Shown: in pieces, positions 1 through 8,376 of the stretch
Layout: each line of letters begins with the position of its first letter
Numbering within the stretch: the stretch's first letter is position 1
From: Rhizobium sp. P38BS-XIX
GTDB lineage: Bacteria; Pseudomonadota; Alphaproteobacteria; Rhizobiales; Rhizobiaceae
DNA: 64,000 nt
Direction of reading: 5' to 3'
Assembly: GCF_012641435.1 (NCBI RefSeq)
Contig: NZ_JABAIJ010000006.1
Location: 404,036-468,035, forward strand
Translations under genes and position numbers: made by a program
Notes under the pieces: model-generated
Told to the model about the DNA's origin: nothing
Database searches by the model: none
What the model saw: only the letters and a program-made list of their open reading frames with translations

Positions 1-558
1 GGCCAGATCGTAATCAAGAAATACGCCAATCGCCGCCTATACAACACTGGCACCAGCACATACGTGACGCTGGATGACCTGGCGGAGATGGTCAAGAAGG
101 GTGAGGAATTTACCGTACAGGATGCCAAGAGCGGTGAGGATATTACGCATTCCGTCCTGACGCAGATTATTTTCGAGCAGGAATCGAAGACCGGAAACAC
201 GCTGCTGCCAATCTCTTTCCTGCGGCAGTTGATCGGCTACTACGGCGATCAGATGCAGATGGTCGTGCCGAGCTTCCTCGAGCATTCCATGCGCTCCTTC
301 ACCGAACAGCAGACCCAGATGCGCGAGCAGATCAATCGTGCCTTCGGCGAAACGCCGCTCGGCAAGAACCTGCAATTGCCCATGCAGATGGTCGAGGAGC
401 AGGTTCGCCGCAACACCGAGATGTTCCAGCAGGCCATGCAGATGTTTTCGCCTTTCATGAAGCAGCCGGCGAAAGAAACACGCAAGGCGGAAGCCAAGGA
501 TATCGACGAACTGAAAGAACAGCTTCGCGCCATGCAGAGCAAGCTGGACAGCCTCTGA
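1..558 (+). CDS. phaR: Polyhydroxyalkanoate synthesis repressor PhaR (5' end missing)
   Basis: The frame is open from the first base of the window, so only the N-terminal residues are missing. The visible N-terminus (VIKKYANRRLYNT, then YVTLDDLAEMVKKG) is the PHB/PHA accumulation DNA-binding domain. It is followed by a helical PHB-accumulation region (residues about 60-130) and a charged C-terminus ending in a short coiled coil. The family binds DNA and PHB granules and controls phasin and PHB synthesis genes. The gene is convergent with rpmF across a shared terminator hairpin. Confidence 0.93.
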   Translation, partial: GQIVIKKYANRRLYNTGTSTYVTLDDLAEMVKKGEEFTVQDAKSGEDITHSVLTQIIFEQESKTGNTLLPISFLRQLIGYYGDQMQMVVPSFLEHSMRSFTEQQTQMREQINRAFGETPLGKNLQLPMQMVEEQVRRNTEMFQQAMQMFSPFMKQPAKETRKAEAKDIDELKEQLRAMQSKLDSL

Positions 559-661
559 AACGGACCTCGCATCCAAGGCGGATGCGAGCGCTTCCACGGC
601 TCTTTTCTCAAGGAATTTCAGTTTCTCAAGAAATTTCAGGCCCAAACGAAAGCGCAAAATA

Positions 662-691
662 AAAAAGGCTGGCGAAACGCCAGCCTTTTTT
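662..691. terminator. Bidirectional rho-independent terminator between phaR and rpmF
   Basis: A 13-bp perfect stem (AAAAAGGCTGGCG / CGCCAGCCTTTTT) with a 3-base loop has an A-run on the left and a T-run on the right. It can therefore end transcripts arriving from either side. Confidence 0.9.
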
Positions 692-717
692 ATTCATGCC
701 ATCAAGGCAGCGCTGAA

Positions 718-903
718 TTATGCGCTTTCCTTCGGCGTCAGGACCTGGCGGCCACGGTACATACCGGTCTTCAGATCGATATGGTGCGGGCGGCGCAGTT
801 CGCCGGAGTTCTTGTCTTCAACGTAGGTCGAAGCCTTCAGTGCGTCAGCCGAACGGCGCATACCGCGCTTGGACGGGCTCGTTTTTCTCTTCGGTACAGC
901 CAT
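718..903 (-). CDS. rpmF: 50S ribosomal protein L32
   Basis: The 61-residue protein begins MAVPKRKTSPSKRGMRRS, the conserved L32 N-terminus, and ends in the basic tail typical of alphaproteobacterial L32. The longer frame starting further upstream is not needed: the ATG at 903 has a GGAG ribosome-binding site just upstream and matches the family's usual start. It is a structural component of the large ribosomal subunit. The gene is transcribed alone and ends at the shared terminator with phaR. Confidence 0.96.
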   Translation of the reverse strand: MAVPKRKTSPSKRGMRRSADALKASTYVEDKNSGELRRPHHIDLKTGMYRGRQVLTPKESA

Positions 904-1083
904 TTTCGTTACTCCACTTTGCGGATGAAACATGTTAGCGGCCAGCCAGGCGGCCGAAACAGACATGCATCAATTTCGGAAATTGGGGCGGCTTATACAT
1001 GGCGGATGGGGCTTTGACCAGTCCCTTCCAGCATTTTTTGGCCGCCACGTCCGATTCAGACGCGATGGTGCCGAATCAGCGGT

Positions 1084-1731
1084 TCAGGCCTCCTCCTCCG
1101 GCACGATCCACGTTTCCTGCAGCGCCGCTTCCTCCCACTTCTTCCATGCGGGCAGCGCCTTCATCGCAGCCATATAATCCTTCGTGTCCGCGGAGGTCGC
1201 TATATCGTATTTTTCAAAGCGGCTGACGACCGGCGCGAACATCGCATCCGCTCCCGAAAATGCGCCAAACAGGAATGGCCCGCCGGAGCGGGAGCGTGCC
1301 TCTTGCCAGATCGTTTCGATCCGCGCGACATCCTCCATGACGCCTTCGGGCAAATCGAGGCGGCTCACCGGGCGCCGCATGTTCATCGGGCAGGCATTGC
1401 GCAACGCGCGAAAGCCCGACAGCATTTCCATACTGTAGGCGCGTGCCAGAGCCCGTGACTGCCTGTCCTTCGGCAAAAGCCCGGCATCGGGGAAAAGCTC
1501 GGCCACATATTCGATAATCGCAAGCGATTCCCAGATCTTGAATTCGCCATGGGCAAGCATCGGCACCCGGCCCGTCGGCGAAACCGCCCGGATATTCGGG
1601 TTGCCAGCAGGAAAATCGAAGGGGATCAGCACCTCCTCGAAGGCAACACCGCATCCCTCAAGCGCGATCCAGGGCCGGAATGACCAAGAAGAATAATTCT
1701 TGTTGCCGATATAGAGGGTCAGCTTGTCCAT
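1084..1731 (-). CDS. Glutathione S-transferase family protein
   Basis: The 215-residue cytosolic GST-like protein has an N-terminal thioredoxin-fold domain (residues 1-80). It carries the SSWSFRPW segment at residues 14-21, where the active-site Ser lies in Ser-type/zeta-like GSTs, a cis-Pro segment (GRVPML) and the E-S pair (WESLAI) used for glutathione binding. A helical C-terminal domain follows. A GGGAG ribosome-binding site precedes the ATG. The substrate cannot be told from the sequence; conjugation or isomerisation of electrophiles is the family role. Confidence 0.88.
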   Translation of the reverse strand: MDKLTLYIGNKNYSSWSFRPWIALEGCGVAFEEVLIPFDFPAGNPNIRAVSPTGRVPMLAHGEFKIWESLAIIEYVAELFPDAGLLPKDRQSRALARAYSMEMLSGFRALRNACPMNMRRPVSRLDLPEGVMEDVARIETIWQEARSRSGGPFLFGAFSGADAMFAPVVSRFEKYDIATSADTKDYMAAMKALPAWKKWEEAALQETWIVPEEEA

Positions 1732-1750
1732 GTTCCCTGCTCCCTTGCTG

Positions 1751-2470
1751 CTATTTGGCGTCGAAGACCAGAAGCTCTTCGAAATGGTTCATATCCTCAA
1801 AAGAGCAGAAAGCCGGCGGCCGCAGCTCCAGAACGGGCACCTCGGCGCGAAGCTCGGCGGCCACCTCGTCGAGCATGGCCTGCCAGCGTGGCAGCGCCTC
1901 GTCCGACAAACGCTCGATGACATAGGTGAAGGTGATGTGAAAGGCATAGGTTTCATGATCGGCATGACGATAGCCCAGAAGATCGGCCAGCGCATCGCGC
2001 CATTGGCGCATGATCTTGCGATCTGCTTCCGTCGCGCCGTCGACTAGGAGACCGCTCGGACGCGCCTTCATCACGGCCACCTTGAATGGATCGCGCATGG
2101 AGAAGGTCTTCAGCCGCTCATCCATGATCTCCGTCATCTCGTCGATCGGCGTATCGAGCGGCAGATCTGGCGGCCAGTGGGGCTGCGTCCGCCGATATTC
2201 GATGATGCCCTGAAACAGGGTCATGTGCAGGCTGGAGACGGGCGTGAAGGCAAATTGCCCTGCTTCCGGCATCGCGAGATATTTCTCCCGCGCAGCAACC
2301 AACGCTCGCTGTGTCCTCGTCCCCTCCATCACATGACAGACGACGGTATTGCCGGGCTCTGGCTGAAATACACCAGAGATATTGTATCGCGTGCCGAGAT
2401 GCCTCGGCAGCTCTGGATGCAGGCTCTTGGAGTATTGCAGCAGTTCGGGCGAAAAGGCGGAGAAATCCAT
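1751..2470 (-). CDS. DUF1868 / 2H-phosphoesterase-like protein
   Basis: This 239-residue protein has two H-x-T motifs, H82-M-T and H178-I-T, spaced as in the 2H phosphoesterase (LigT/cyclic phosphodiesterase-like) superfamily. The flanking sequence looks like the DUF1868 proteins of rhizobia. Family members act on 2',3'-cyclic phosphate or related nucleotide ends, but the substrate of DUF1868 is not known. It lies 20 bp upstream of the GST gene on the same strand, so the two may be co-transcribed. Confidence 0.78.
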   Translation of the reverse strand: MDFSAFSPELLQYSKSLHPELPRHLGTRYNISGVFQPEPGNTVVCHVMEGTRTQRALVAAREKYLAMPEAGQFAFTPVSSLHMTLFQGIIEYRRTQPHWPPDLPLDTPIDEMTEIMDERLKTFSMRDPFKVAVMKARPSGLLVDGATEADRKIMRQWRDALADLLGYRHADHETYAFHITFTYVIERLSDEALPRWQAMLDEVAAELRAEVPVLELRPPAFCSFEDMNHFEELLVFDAK

Positions 2471-2566
2471 GAGGCTTGTCCGATCGACATTGGCAGGTCA
2501 TCCGCCCTTACGTTACGAGCAAGAATGCCAGATGACGATCATCCGATCGAACGACAAGTTCTGATC

Positions 2567-3328
2567 TCAATCATAAAGGCATTTGATATATGCATCGGCG
2601 TTGTGCGCCCTGCGCTGGATCAGGGAAGCGAGCTGGCTCAGACCCCGCCCCGGCTTGCTCGCCACGCGATCGATCGGGTTCGGCAGCGACACGGCAAGAA
2701 GCGCGGCCTGGCGTGCCGTCAATTTGGATGCCGGCACTTTGAAATGGTAGCGCGCCGCAGCCTCGATGCCGTAGATGCCAGGCCCCCACTCCGCAACGTT
2801 GAGATAGAGCTCCATCATCCGGCGTTTCGACCAAACCGCGGAGGCGGAGACGGCCAAGGGCAGTTCCAGCGTCTTGCGCACGAAGGAGCGGCTGTTCCAG
2901 AGAAACAGGTTCTTCACGGTCTGCATGGGAATGGTGCTGCCGCCGCGCGTGGATTTACCCTGCAGCGTCTCCTGCACCAGCATCCGCATCTCGCCCCAAT
3001 CGACGCCGCCATGGAAACAGAACTGGCCGTCTTCGGACACCATCACCGATTTCACCAGCACCGGTGCGATATTGTCGAGCGAAACCCAACGTCGGTCATA
3101 TCCCTGAAACGTCGCAGCATCGCGCAACATCAGCGTCGAAATGGGATGAATGAACGGCAACAGATAGAAAACGATGAGAACATAGGGCAGCAGCAACAGG
3201 CCGATCAGCACGAGAACGATGCGCTGCCAGAGAGGACGATCCCGAAAGCGCGCCAAAAGGGAGGTCCGTTGCGGCACCTCGGCTTCCTCCTCATTGTCCG
3301 TCGATATGTCCAATTGCCTGACGTCCAC
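2567..3328 (-). CDS. mtgA: Monofunctional biosynthetic peptidoglycan transglycosylase
   Basis: The 253-residue GT51 enzyme has one N-terminal membrane helix (about residues 36-58). The catalytic motif VSEDGQFCFHGG follows (E99 is the catalytic base position), then RGGSTIPMQ, and LYLNVAEWG with GIYGIEAAA. It polymerises lipid II into glycan strands at the periplasmic face and lacks a transpeptidase domain. The start is a GTG preceded by GGAG. It is divergent from the polyprenyl synthase gene. Confidence 0.95.
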   Translation of the reverse strand: MDVRQLDISTDNEEEAEVPQRTSLLARFRDRPLWQRIVLVLIGLLLLPYVLIVFYLLPFIHPISTLMLRDAATFQGYDRRWVSLDNIAPVLVKSVMVSEDGQFCFHGGVDWGEMRMLVQETLQGKSTRGGSTIPMQTVKNLFLWNSRSFVRKTLELPLAVSASAVWSKRRMMELYLNVAEWGPGIYGIEAAARYHFKVPASKLTARQAALLAVSLPNPIDRVASKPGRGLSQLASLIQRRAHNADAYIKCLYD

Positions 3329-3493
3329 GGTCGCTCCATCCCGGCACGGCTTTTCAATGCATCCGGGAAACGCTCTGATGCTTTACCCGTCATACCGTCT
3401 ACATAAAGCAATGACCAGAGTGCGACGTCATTCCCCACCCGGCTGTTGACAATTCTCGTTGCCAGCCACCGCCTCTCATGCCAAACAGCGGCC

Positions 3494-4408
3494 ATGGACA
3501 GCACCTCTTCCTCATTCGAACATCGCCTCAAGGATCATGCGGGCAAGACCGAAGCTCTTTTGAAGCAGCTTCTCGCCGATGCCAACCTTGATGACGAGAT
3601 CGTTCGGCCGAACAGGCTGCTGAGCGCCATGCGCCATGGCGTCCTGAACGGCGGCAAGAGGCTACGACCTTTTCTTGTCACGGAATCGGCCGCCCTGCTC
3701 GGCGGGAAGGCGGATGCCGCCCTCAGGATCGGCGCGGCCCTTGAATGCGTGCACTGTTATTCGCTCGTGCATGACGATCTGCCGGCCATGGACGACGACG
3801 ACCTGCGCCGCGGACAGCCGACGGTCCACATCGCTTTCGACTACGCAACGGCGATCCTGGCCGGTGATAGCCTGCTGACCTATGCTTTCGACATCATCGC
3901 GGCGCCTGAAACGGAGCTGCCGGCAGATCGGAAAATGGCGCTGGTGCTCGCCTTGTCGCGCGCAGCAGGCATTGGCGGCATGGCCGGCGGCCAGGCGCTC
4001 GATCTTGCGGCGGAGAAAGAAACGCCGGATGAAACCGGCATCACGACGCTGCAGGCGATGAAGACCGGCGCGCTGATCCGCTTTGCCTGTGAGGCCGGCG
4101 CGATCATCGCCGGTGCCACGACGGACGATCGCAAACGCCTGCGCATCTTCGGCGAAAAGATCGGCCTCGCCTTCCAGCTGGCCGACGATCTGCTTGATCT
4201 GACGGCCGACGCGGCCACGCTGGGCAAGGCGACCGGCAAGGATGCAGCCCGCGGTAAGGCTACGCTCGTTGGGCTGCATGGGCAGGAATGGGCGGAGACA
4301 ACGCTTGCAAAGCTGGTGAGCGACGCGGGCGATCTTCTCTCCGGCTACGGCAACAAAGCTGACGTCCTGATAGAGACGGCGCGCTTCGTCGCAAACCGCA
4401 AGAACTGA
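3494..4408 (+). CDS. ispA: Polyprenyl synthetase, probable farnesyl diphosphate synthase
   Basis: The 304-residue enzyme has both Asp-rich motifs of the short-chain trans-prenyl synthases: DDLPAMD at 94-100 and DDLLD at 231-235. It also has the GGKRLRP substrate-binding segment near residue 53. It condenses isopentenyl diphosphate with dimethylallyl or geranyl diphosphate to give farnesyl diphosphate for quinone, hopanoid and undecaprenyl synthesis. An in-frame start 48 bases upstream exists, but the ATG at 3494 gives the usual IspA N-terminus. ispG of the same pathway is also in the window (6997-8250). Confidence 0.9.
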   Translation: MDSTSSSFEHRLKDHAGKTEALLKQLLADANLDDEIVRPNRLLSAMRHGVLNGGKRLRPFLVTESAALLGGKADAALRIGAALECVHCYSLVHDDLPAMDDDDLRRGQPTVHIAFDYATAILAGDSLLTYAFDIIAAPETELPADRKMALVLALSRAAGIGGMAGGQALDLAAEKETPDETGITTLQAMKTGALIRFACEAGAIIAGATTDDRKRLRIFGEKIGLAFQLADDLLDLTADAATLGKATGKDAARGKATLVGLHGQEWAETTLAKLVSDAGDLLSGYGNKADVLIETARFVANRKN

Positions 4409-4444
4409 CAGCCCTTCGACAGCCACCCACTTCAGGCAAACCGG

Positions 4445-5473
4445 TTACGGTTTGTTGCGGACGAGATCGTGGTCGAACAGGCTCTTTCCGCAATCGGTGA
4501 TCGTCAGTGACGAGGGACGCGGCGAGAAACCGAGCAGCTTGCGCGCCTTCTGCGACGTCAAACCGAACTTTCTGCCGATAAGCGGCACCAGCGGCCGCAG
4601 ATCCCTGAGGAACGGCGCAAGAAGCCGCACGAGAATGCTCGGCATGCGCCGTATCGGGGCTTTGGCTCCGCGCGCGCCCAAGCCTTGTCGTAAGGCTTTC
4701 GCGATCTCCTCGAGCCACAAAAACTCGCCGGCGACGATGAAACGCTGGCCAGCGGCATCCGGCGAGATCATCGCCTGCACATGCATATCGGCAATATCGC
4801 GAACGTCGACCACCCAGAAGCCAAGCCGTGGCAGGAATTTGGGTTTGCCAAGCAGCAGGTCACGAATGATGCGCACCGAGCCCAGATTGCCGGCCGTCAG
4901 CAGCGGGCCAAAGACCGCGCCCGGCAGCACGGTCGAAAATTCCGTCGCGCCGCCATTGGCTTCCATGAACTCCCACGCCGCACGCTCTGCCAGAATCTTC
5001 GACACACGATAGATATCGAACTGAGGATCGTGCGGATCGGCCCACATCGTCTCGTCGCTGACGAGATTGAGTTCCAGCGGCGGACGAGCGGTGGCGGCCG
5101 CCGAAGTCATCACCACCCGCTTGACTCTCGCATCGACAGCAGCCTTCAGGACCCGCAGCGTGCCCTGACGCGCAGGGCGAACAAAGGCCTCACGATCGCC
5201 GGCTGGAGCATTGCTTAACGGCGAGGCGACATGGAGCACATAATCGCAGCCTGCCATCGCCTCGGCCCATCCTCTATCGTCCAGAAGTTCGGCGGCATGG
5301 AAGGACAGGTTGGACGTATCCTTCACGATGGAAGCGATCGCGGCACGCGCTGCGGGTTCTTTTGATAGATCGCGCACAGTCGTGCGCACGAGGTAGCCGC
5401 GCTGAAGCAGGGCGGCGATGCACCATCCAGCGACAAAGCCTGTGCCGCCGGTAACGAGAACTGTCTCTTTCAT
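4445..5473 (-). CDS. Extended-SDR NAD(P)-dependent reductase (dihydroflavonol-reductase-like)
   Basis: The 342-residue Rossmann-fold protein begins with the nucleotide motif VTGGTGFVAGW. It has a Ser-Tyr-Lys type active site: S124 region TSAAAT, then Y-x-x-x-K in YRVSKILAE. This is the layout of dihydroflavonol 4-reductase/cinnamoyl-CoA-reductase-like enzymes. A GGAGA ribosome-binding site precedes the ATG. It is divergent from a TetR regulator, with a palindromic site between them, which suggests that regulator controls it. The substrate is unknown. Confidence 0.82.
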   Translation of the reverse strand: MKETVLVTGGTGFVAGWCIAALLQRGYLVRTTVRDLSKEPAARAAIASIVKDTSNLSFHAAELLDDRGWAEAMAGCDYVLHVASPLSNAPAGDREAFVRPARQGTLRVLKAAVDARVKRVVMTSAAATARPPLELNLVSDETMWADPHDPQFDIYRVSKILAERAAWEFMEANGGATEFSTVLPGAVFGPLLTAGNLGSVRIIRDLLLGKPKFLPRLGFWVVDVRDIADMHVQAMISPDAAGQRFIVAGEFLWLEEIAKALRQGLGARGAKAPIRRMPSILVRLLAPFLRDLRPLVPLIGRKFGLTSQKARKLLGFSPRPSSLTITDCGKSLFDHDLVRNKP

Positions 5474-5512
5474 CGAATCTCCAAGGCCGTACAGGCCGTT
5501 TATTGACCATTA

Positions 5513-5528
5513 GTATACAAGCGTATAC
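5513..5528. promoter_or_regulatory. Candidate TetR operator
   Basis: Two GTATAC hexamers, each itself palindromic, are separated by four bases in the gap between the divergent SDR and TetR genes. The 16-base dyad has the size and place expected of a TetR-family operator. No binding evidence is available here. Confidence 0.5.
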
Positions 5529-5565
5529 ATTAGGAAACAAGATAAGTCTACGGCGGTATATTTGG

Positions 5566-6177
5566 ATGGAAATACATGGATCCGAGGACACACCCCGACC
5601 GCGCAACGCAGCCGCCACGCGCGCCGCTATTCTTGAATCTGCAAGGCTTGCCTTCATCCGCTCAGGCTACGAGGGAGCCGGCGTTCGCGAGATTGCAAAA
5701 GGCGCCGGCGTTACCGCCATGCTCATCAATCGCTACTTCGGCTCAAAGGAAGAGTTGTTCGCCGAGGTGCTCGAGCGGGCCAATGAAAACCCCATCATCG
5801 CCACAAGCGACAATCTTCGCTCGCCCGACAGGGCAAGGATTGTCGCAAGAATGTTGCTGGAGGTGACGGCGCCCAACGCGACGGCTCTGGATGGCTTCAT
5901 GATCATGCTGCGCTCAGCCTCGAGCGACGCCGCTCTCGAAATCGGCCGAAAGGTCGTCGAAAAGCAAAATCAGCGTAACATCACGGCCGCCCTGTCAGGC
6001 AAGGCGGCGCCGCAACGGGCAGCAGTTCTTCTATCGCTGGTCGCTGGCGTACAGATCATGCGGCAGATGATAGGCCTCACGGCCATGAACGCGGAGGCAT
6101 CCGCGGAATTGCAGGCAATCCTGGAGCCGATCGTGCGCCAACTTATGGATGCCGAAGAAACGGCAAAACTTGGCTAA
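5566..6177 (+). CDS. TetR/AcrR family transcriptional regulator
   Basis: The protein is about 203 residues from the ATG at 5566. The N-terminal helix-turn-helix domain (ILESARLAFIRSGYEGAGVREIAKGAGV...LINRYFGSKEELF) is typical of TetR, and a helical ligand-binding domain follows. An upstream in-frame start at 5503 would translate through the candidate operator, so the later ATG is preferred. It is divergent from the SDR gene and probably represses that gene and itself. Confidence 0.87.
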   Translation: MEIHGSEDTPRPRNAAATRAAILESARLAFIRSGYEGAGVREIAKGAGVTAMLINRYFGSKEELFAEVLERANENPIIATSDNLRSPDRARIVARMLLEVTAPNATALDGFMIMLRSASSDAALEIGRKVVEKQNQRNITAALSGKAAPQRAAVLLSLVAGVQIMRQMIGLTAMNAEASAELQAILEPIVRQLMDAEETAKLG

Positions 6178-6335
6178 TCGCTGCGGCGATCCATTCAGCG
6201 ATGGAATGTCACCATCACAAGAATCCATGCGTCGACGGGTGATTTTCGCCGTACGTTATGACAAGTTCGCAAGCTGAATTGGTTCGCAGCCGTGGAATTA
6301 TCCGCGTCGACGAATGCCCCGGAAAGTTATTCTCC

Positions 6336-6977
6336 ATGCGCGAAGCCCTCGCCTATCTGCCGCAGATCCTGCCGGCCTACATCGCCTATATCGTTGCCGT
6401 CGTCAGCCCCGGTCCGGCCATCATGGCCATCATCGGCACCTCGATGACCCATGGCCGCAAGGCCGGGATGACCATCTCGCTCGGCATTTTCGGGGGATCG
6501 TTGACATGGGCGATTGCCGCCGCAGCCGGCCTTGCCACGTTGCTGCAGACCTATGCGATGGCGCTGGAAGTTCTGAAAATCTTCGGCGGCCTCTATCTGC
6601 TTTATCTGGCCTATAAGGCATTCCGCGCCGTGCGCTCCAACGGCGACCTGCCGACCGCAACCAGCGAAACGAAGGTACCGACGTTCAAGTCGCTGGTTCT
6701 GCGCGGCTATGGCATCCACGTCACCAACCCGAAGGCAATTTTCGCCTGGCTGGCCATCATCGCGCTCGGCATGCCGCAGGGTGCGCCCGCGTCTGTCGCA
6801 GCGCTGATCATCGTCGTCTGCTGCGCGACGGGTTTTCTGGTGTTCATGGGCTATTCGGCGCTGTTTTCGACGCCGCATGCGCTGCGGATATACCGCAATG
6901 CGCGTCGCTGGATCGAGGGCGCCATGGCCGGCTTCTACTGCTTTGCCGGCATCAAGCTGCTGACCGGCAGTCTCTGA
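6336..6977 (+). CDS. LysE family amino-acid/metabolite exporter
   Basis: The protein has about 213 residues and six hydrophobic segments. It carries the LysE/RhtB signature near the N-terminus (YIVAVVSPGPAIMAIIGTSMTHGRKAG) and the NPKAI(F)AW segment in the middle. Family members export amino acids or homoserine lactones across the inner membrane. The ATG at 6336 has GGAAAG about nine bases upstream and gives a normal LysE N-terminus, so the longer form from 6258 is not used. Confidence 0.87.
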   Translation: MREALAYLPQILPAYIAYIVAVVSPGPAIMAIIGTSMTHGRKAGMTISLGIFGGSLTWAIAAAAGLATLLQTYAMALEVLKIFGGLYLLYLAYKAFRAVRSNGDLPTATSETKVPTFKSLVLRGYGIHVTNPKAIFAWLAIIALGMPQGAPASVAALIIVVCCATGFLVFMGYSALFSTPHALRIYRNARRWIEGAMAGFYCFAGIKLLTGSL

Positions 6978-6996
6978 ACCCAATCAGAGCGGCGGA

Positions 6997-8250
6997 TCAC
7001 TCCGCCGCGACGTTCTTCTGGCCGAACCGCTTCTCGATGTAGTCGGCAACCAGCGCTTCGAAATCCGACGCGATATTCGGGCCGCGCAGCGTCATGGCCT
7101 TCTGGCCGTCGATGAAGACAGGGGCGGCCGGCGTCTCGCCGGTGCCGGGCAGCGAAATACCGATATCGGCATGCTTGCTTTCGCCCGGGCCGTTGACGAT
7201 GCAGCCCATGACGGCCACGTTCAGCGCCTCGACGCCCGGATATTTCTCGCGCCAGACCGGCATGTTCTTGCGGATGTCGTTCTGGATGTTCTGCGCCAGT
7301 TCCTGGAAGACCGTCGACGTCGTACGGCCGCAGCCGGGACAAGCGGCGACGACGGGGATGAACTGGCGGAAACCCATGACCTGCAACAGTTCCTGCGCCA
7401 CCTGCACTTCGCGGGTGCGGTCGCCGTTTGGCTCCGGCGTCAAGGAAACGCGGATCGTGTCGCCGATACCGTGCTGCAGCACATAACCCATGGCGGCGGA
7501 CGAGGCGACGATGCCCTTGGAACCCATGCCGGCTTCGGTCAGGCCGAGATGCAGCGCATGGTCGGAACGCTCCGACAGCATGGAATAGACGGCGATCAGA
7601 TCCTGCACCTGGCTGACCTTGGCCGACAGGATGATGCGGTTGCGCGGCAGGCCGATTTCCTCTGCAAGGCTGGCGGAGATCAGCGCCGACTGCACGATCG
7701 TCTCCCGCGTCACCTGCCGGGCCGACAGCGGCGAACCTTCGGCGGCATTCTTGTCCATCAGCGCGGTCAGGAGGTCCTGATCGAGCGAACCCCAGTTGAC
7801 GCCGATGCGCACCGGCTTGTCGTAGCGGATCGCCATCTCGATGATTTCGGCGAACTGCTTGTCCTTCTTGTCCTTGAAGCCGACATTGCCGGGATTGATG
7901 CGGTATTTCGCCAGCGCCTCGGCGCAGGCAGGATGATCGGCAAGCAGCTTGTGGCCGATATAATGAAAATCGCCGATCAGCGGCACATCCATGCCGAGGC
8001 GCAGCAACCGTTCGCGAATCTTCGGCACGGCGGCAGCGCTTTCATCGCGGTCGACGGTGATGCGCACCAGCTCGGAACCGGATTTATAAAGGGCGGCGAC
8101 CTGGGCGACGGTCGAATCGATATCGGCCGTGTCGGTATTGGTCATGGACTGCACGACCACGGGCGCACCGCCGCCGACAATCACGCCGCCAACATCGACG
8201 GCAACGGAGGAACGGCGCGGTTTCGGATCGAAATCGGTGACGGACGACAT
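6997..8250 (-). CDS. ispG: 4-hydroxy-3-methylbut-2-en-1-yl diphosphate synthase (GcpE)
   Basis: The 417-residue enzyme has a TIM-barrel N-terminal domain (starting VVVQSMTNTDTADIDST) and a C-terminal [4Fe-4S] domain. The cluster ligands C304, C307 and C350 are visible (CPGCGRT and GCIVNGPGE), with the Glu ligand in GPGE at 357. It converts methylerythritol cyclodiphosphate to HMBDP in the non-mevalonate pathway. The ATG at 8250 follows a GAGAG ribosome-binding site; the 16-residue upstream extension is not conserved in type. Confidence 0.96.
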   Translation of the reverse strand: MSSVTDFDPKPRRSSVAVDVGGVIVGGGAPVVVQSMTNTDTADIDSTVAQVAALYKSGSELVRITVDRDESAAAVPKIRERLLRLGMDVPLIGDFHYIGHKLLADHPACAEALAKYRINPGNVGFKDKKDKQFAEIIEMAIRYDKPVRIGVNWGSLDQDLLTALMDKNAAEGSPLSARQVTRETIVQSALISASLAEEIGLPRNRIILSAKVSQVQDLIAVYSMLSERSDHALHLGLTEAGMGSKGIVASSAAMGYVLQHGIGDTIRVSLTPEPNGDRTREVQVAQELLQVMGFRQFIPVVAACPGCGRTTSTVFQELAQNIQNDIRKNMPVWREKYPGVEALNVAVMGCIVNGPGESKHADIGISLPGTGETPAAPVFIDGQKAMTLRGPNIASDFEALVADYIEKRFGQKNVAAE

Positions 8251-8376
8251 GGAAAGCTCTCGCAGGCCTCGGAAATGGATGCCTTTCAGGTGGATCACGA
8301 AACGGTCGTTGTCAACCGCGGCGACAATCTCTTTTGATCGGACGAAGCCATCCGCTATCGGGCAAAAGCGACGAAA

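Noticed and set aside
2177..3406. 409-codon plus-strand open frame
   Set aside because: Antisense to mtgA and DUF1868 genes; no recognisable protein features.
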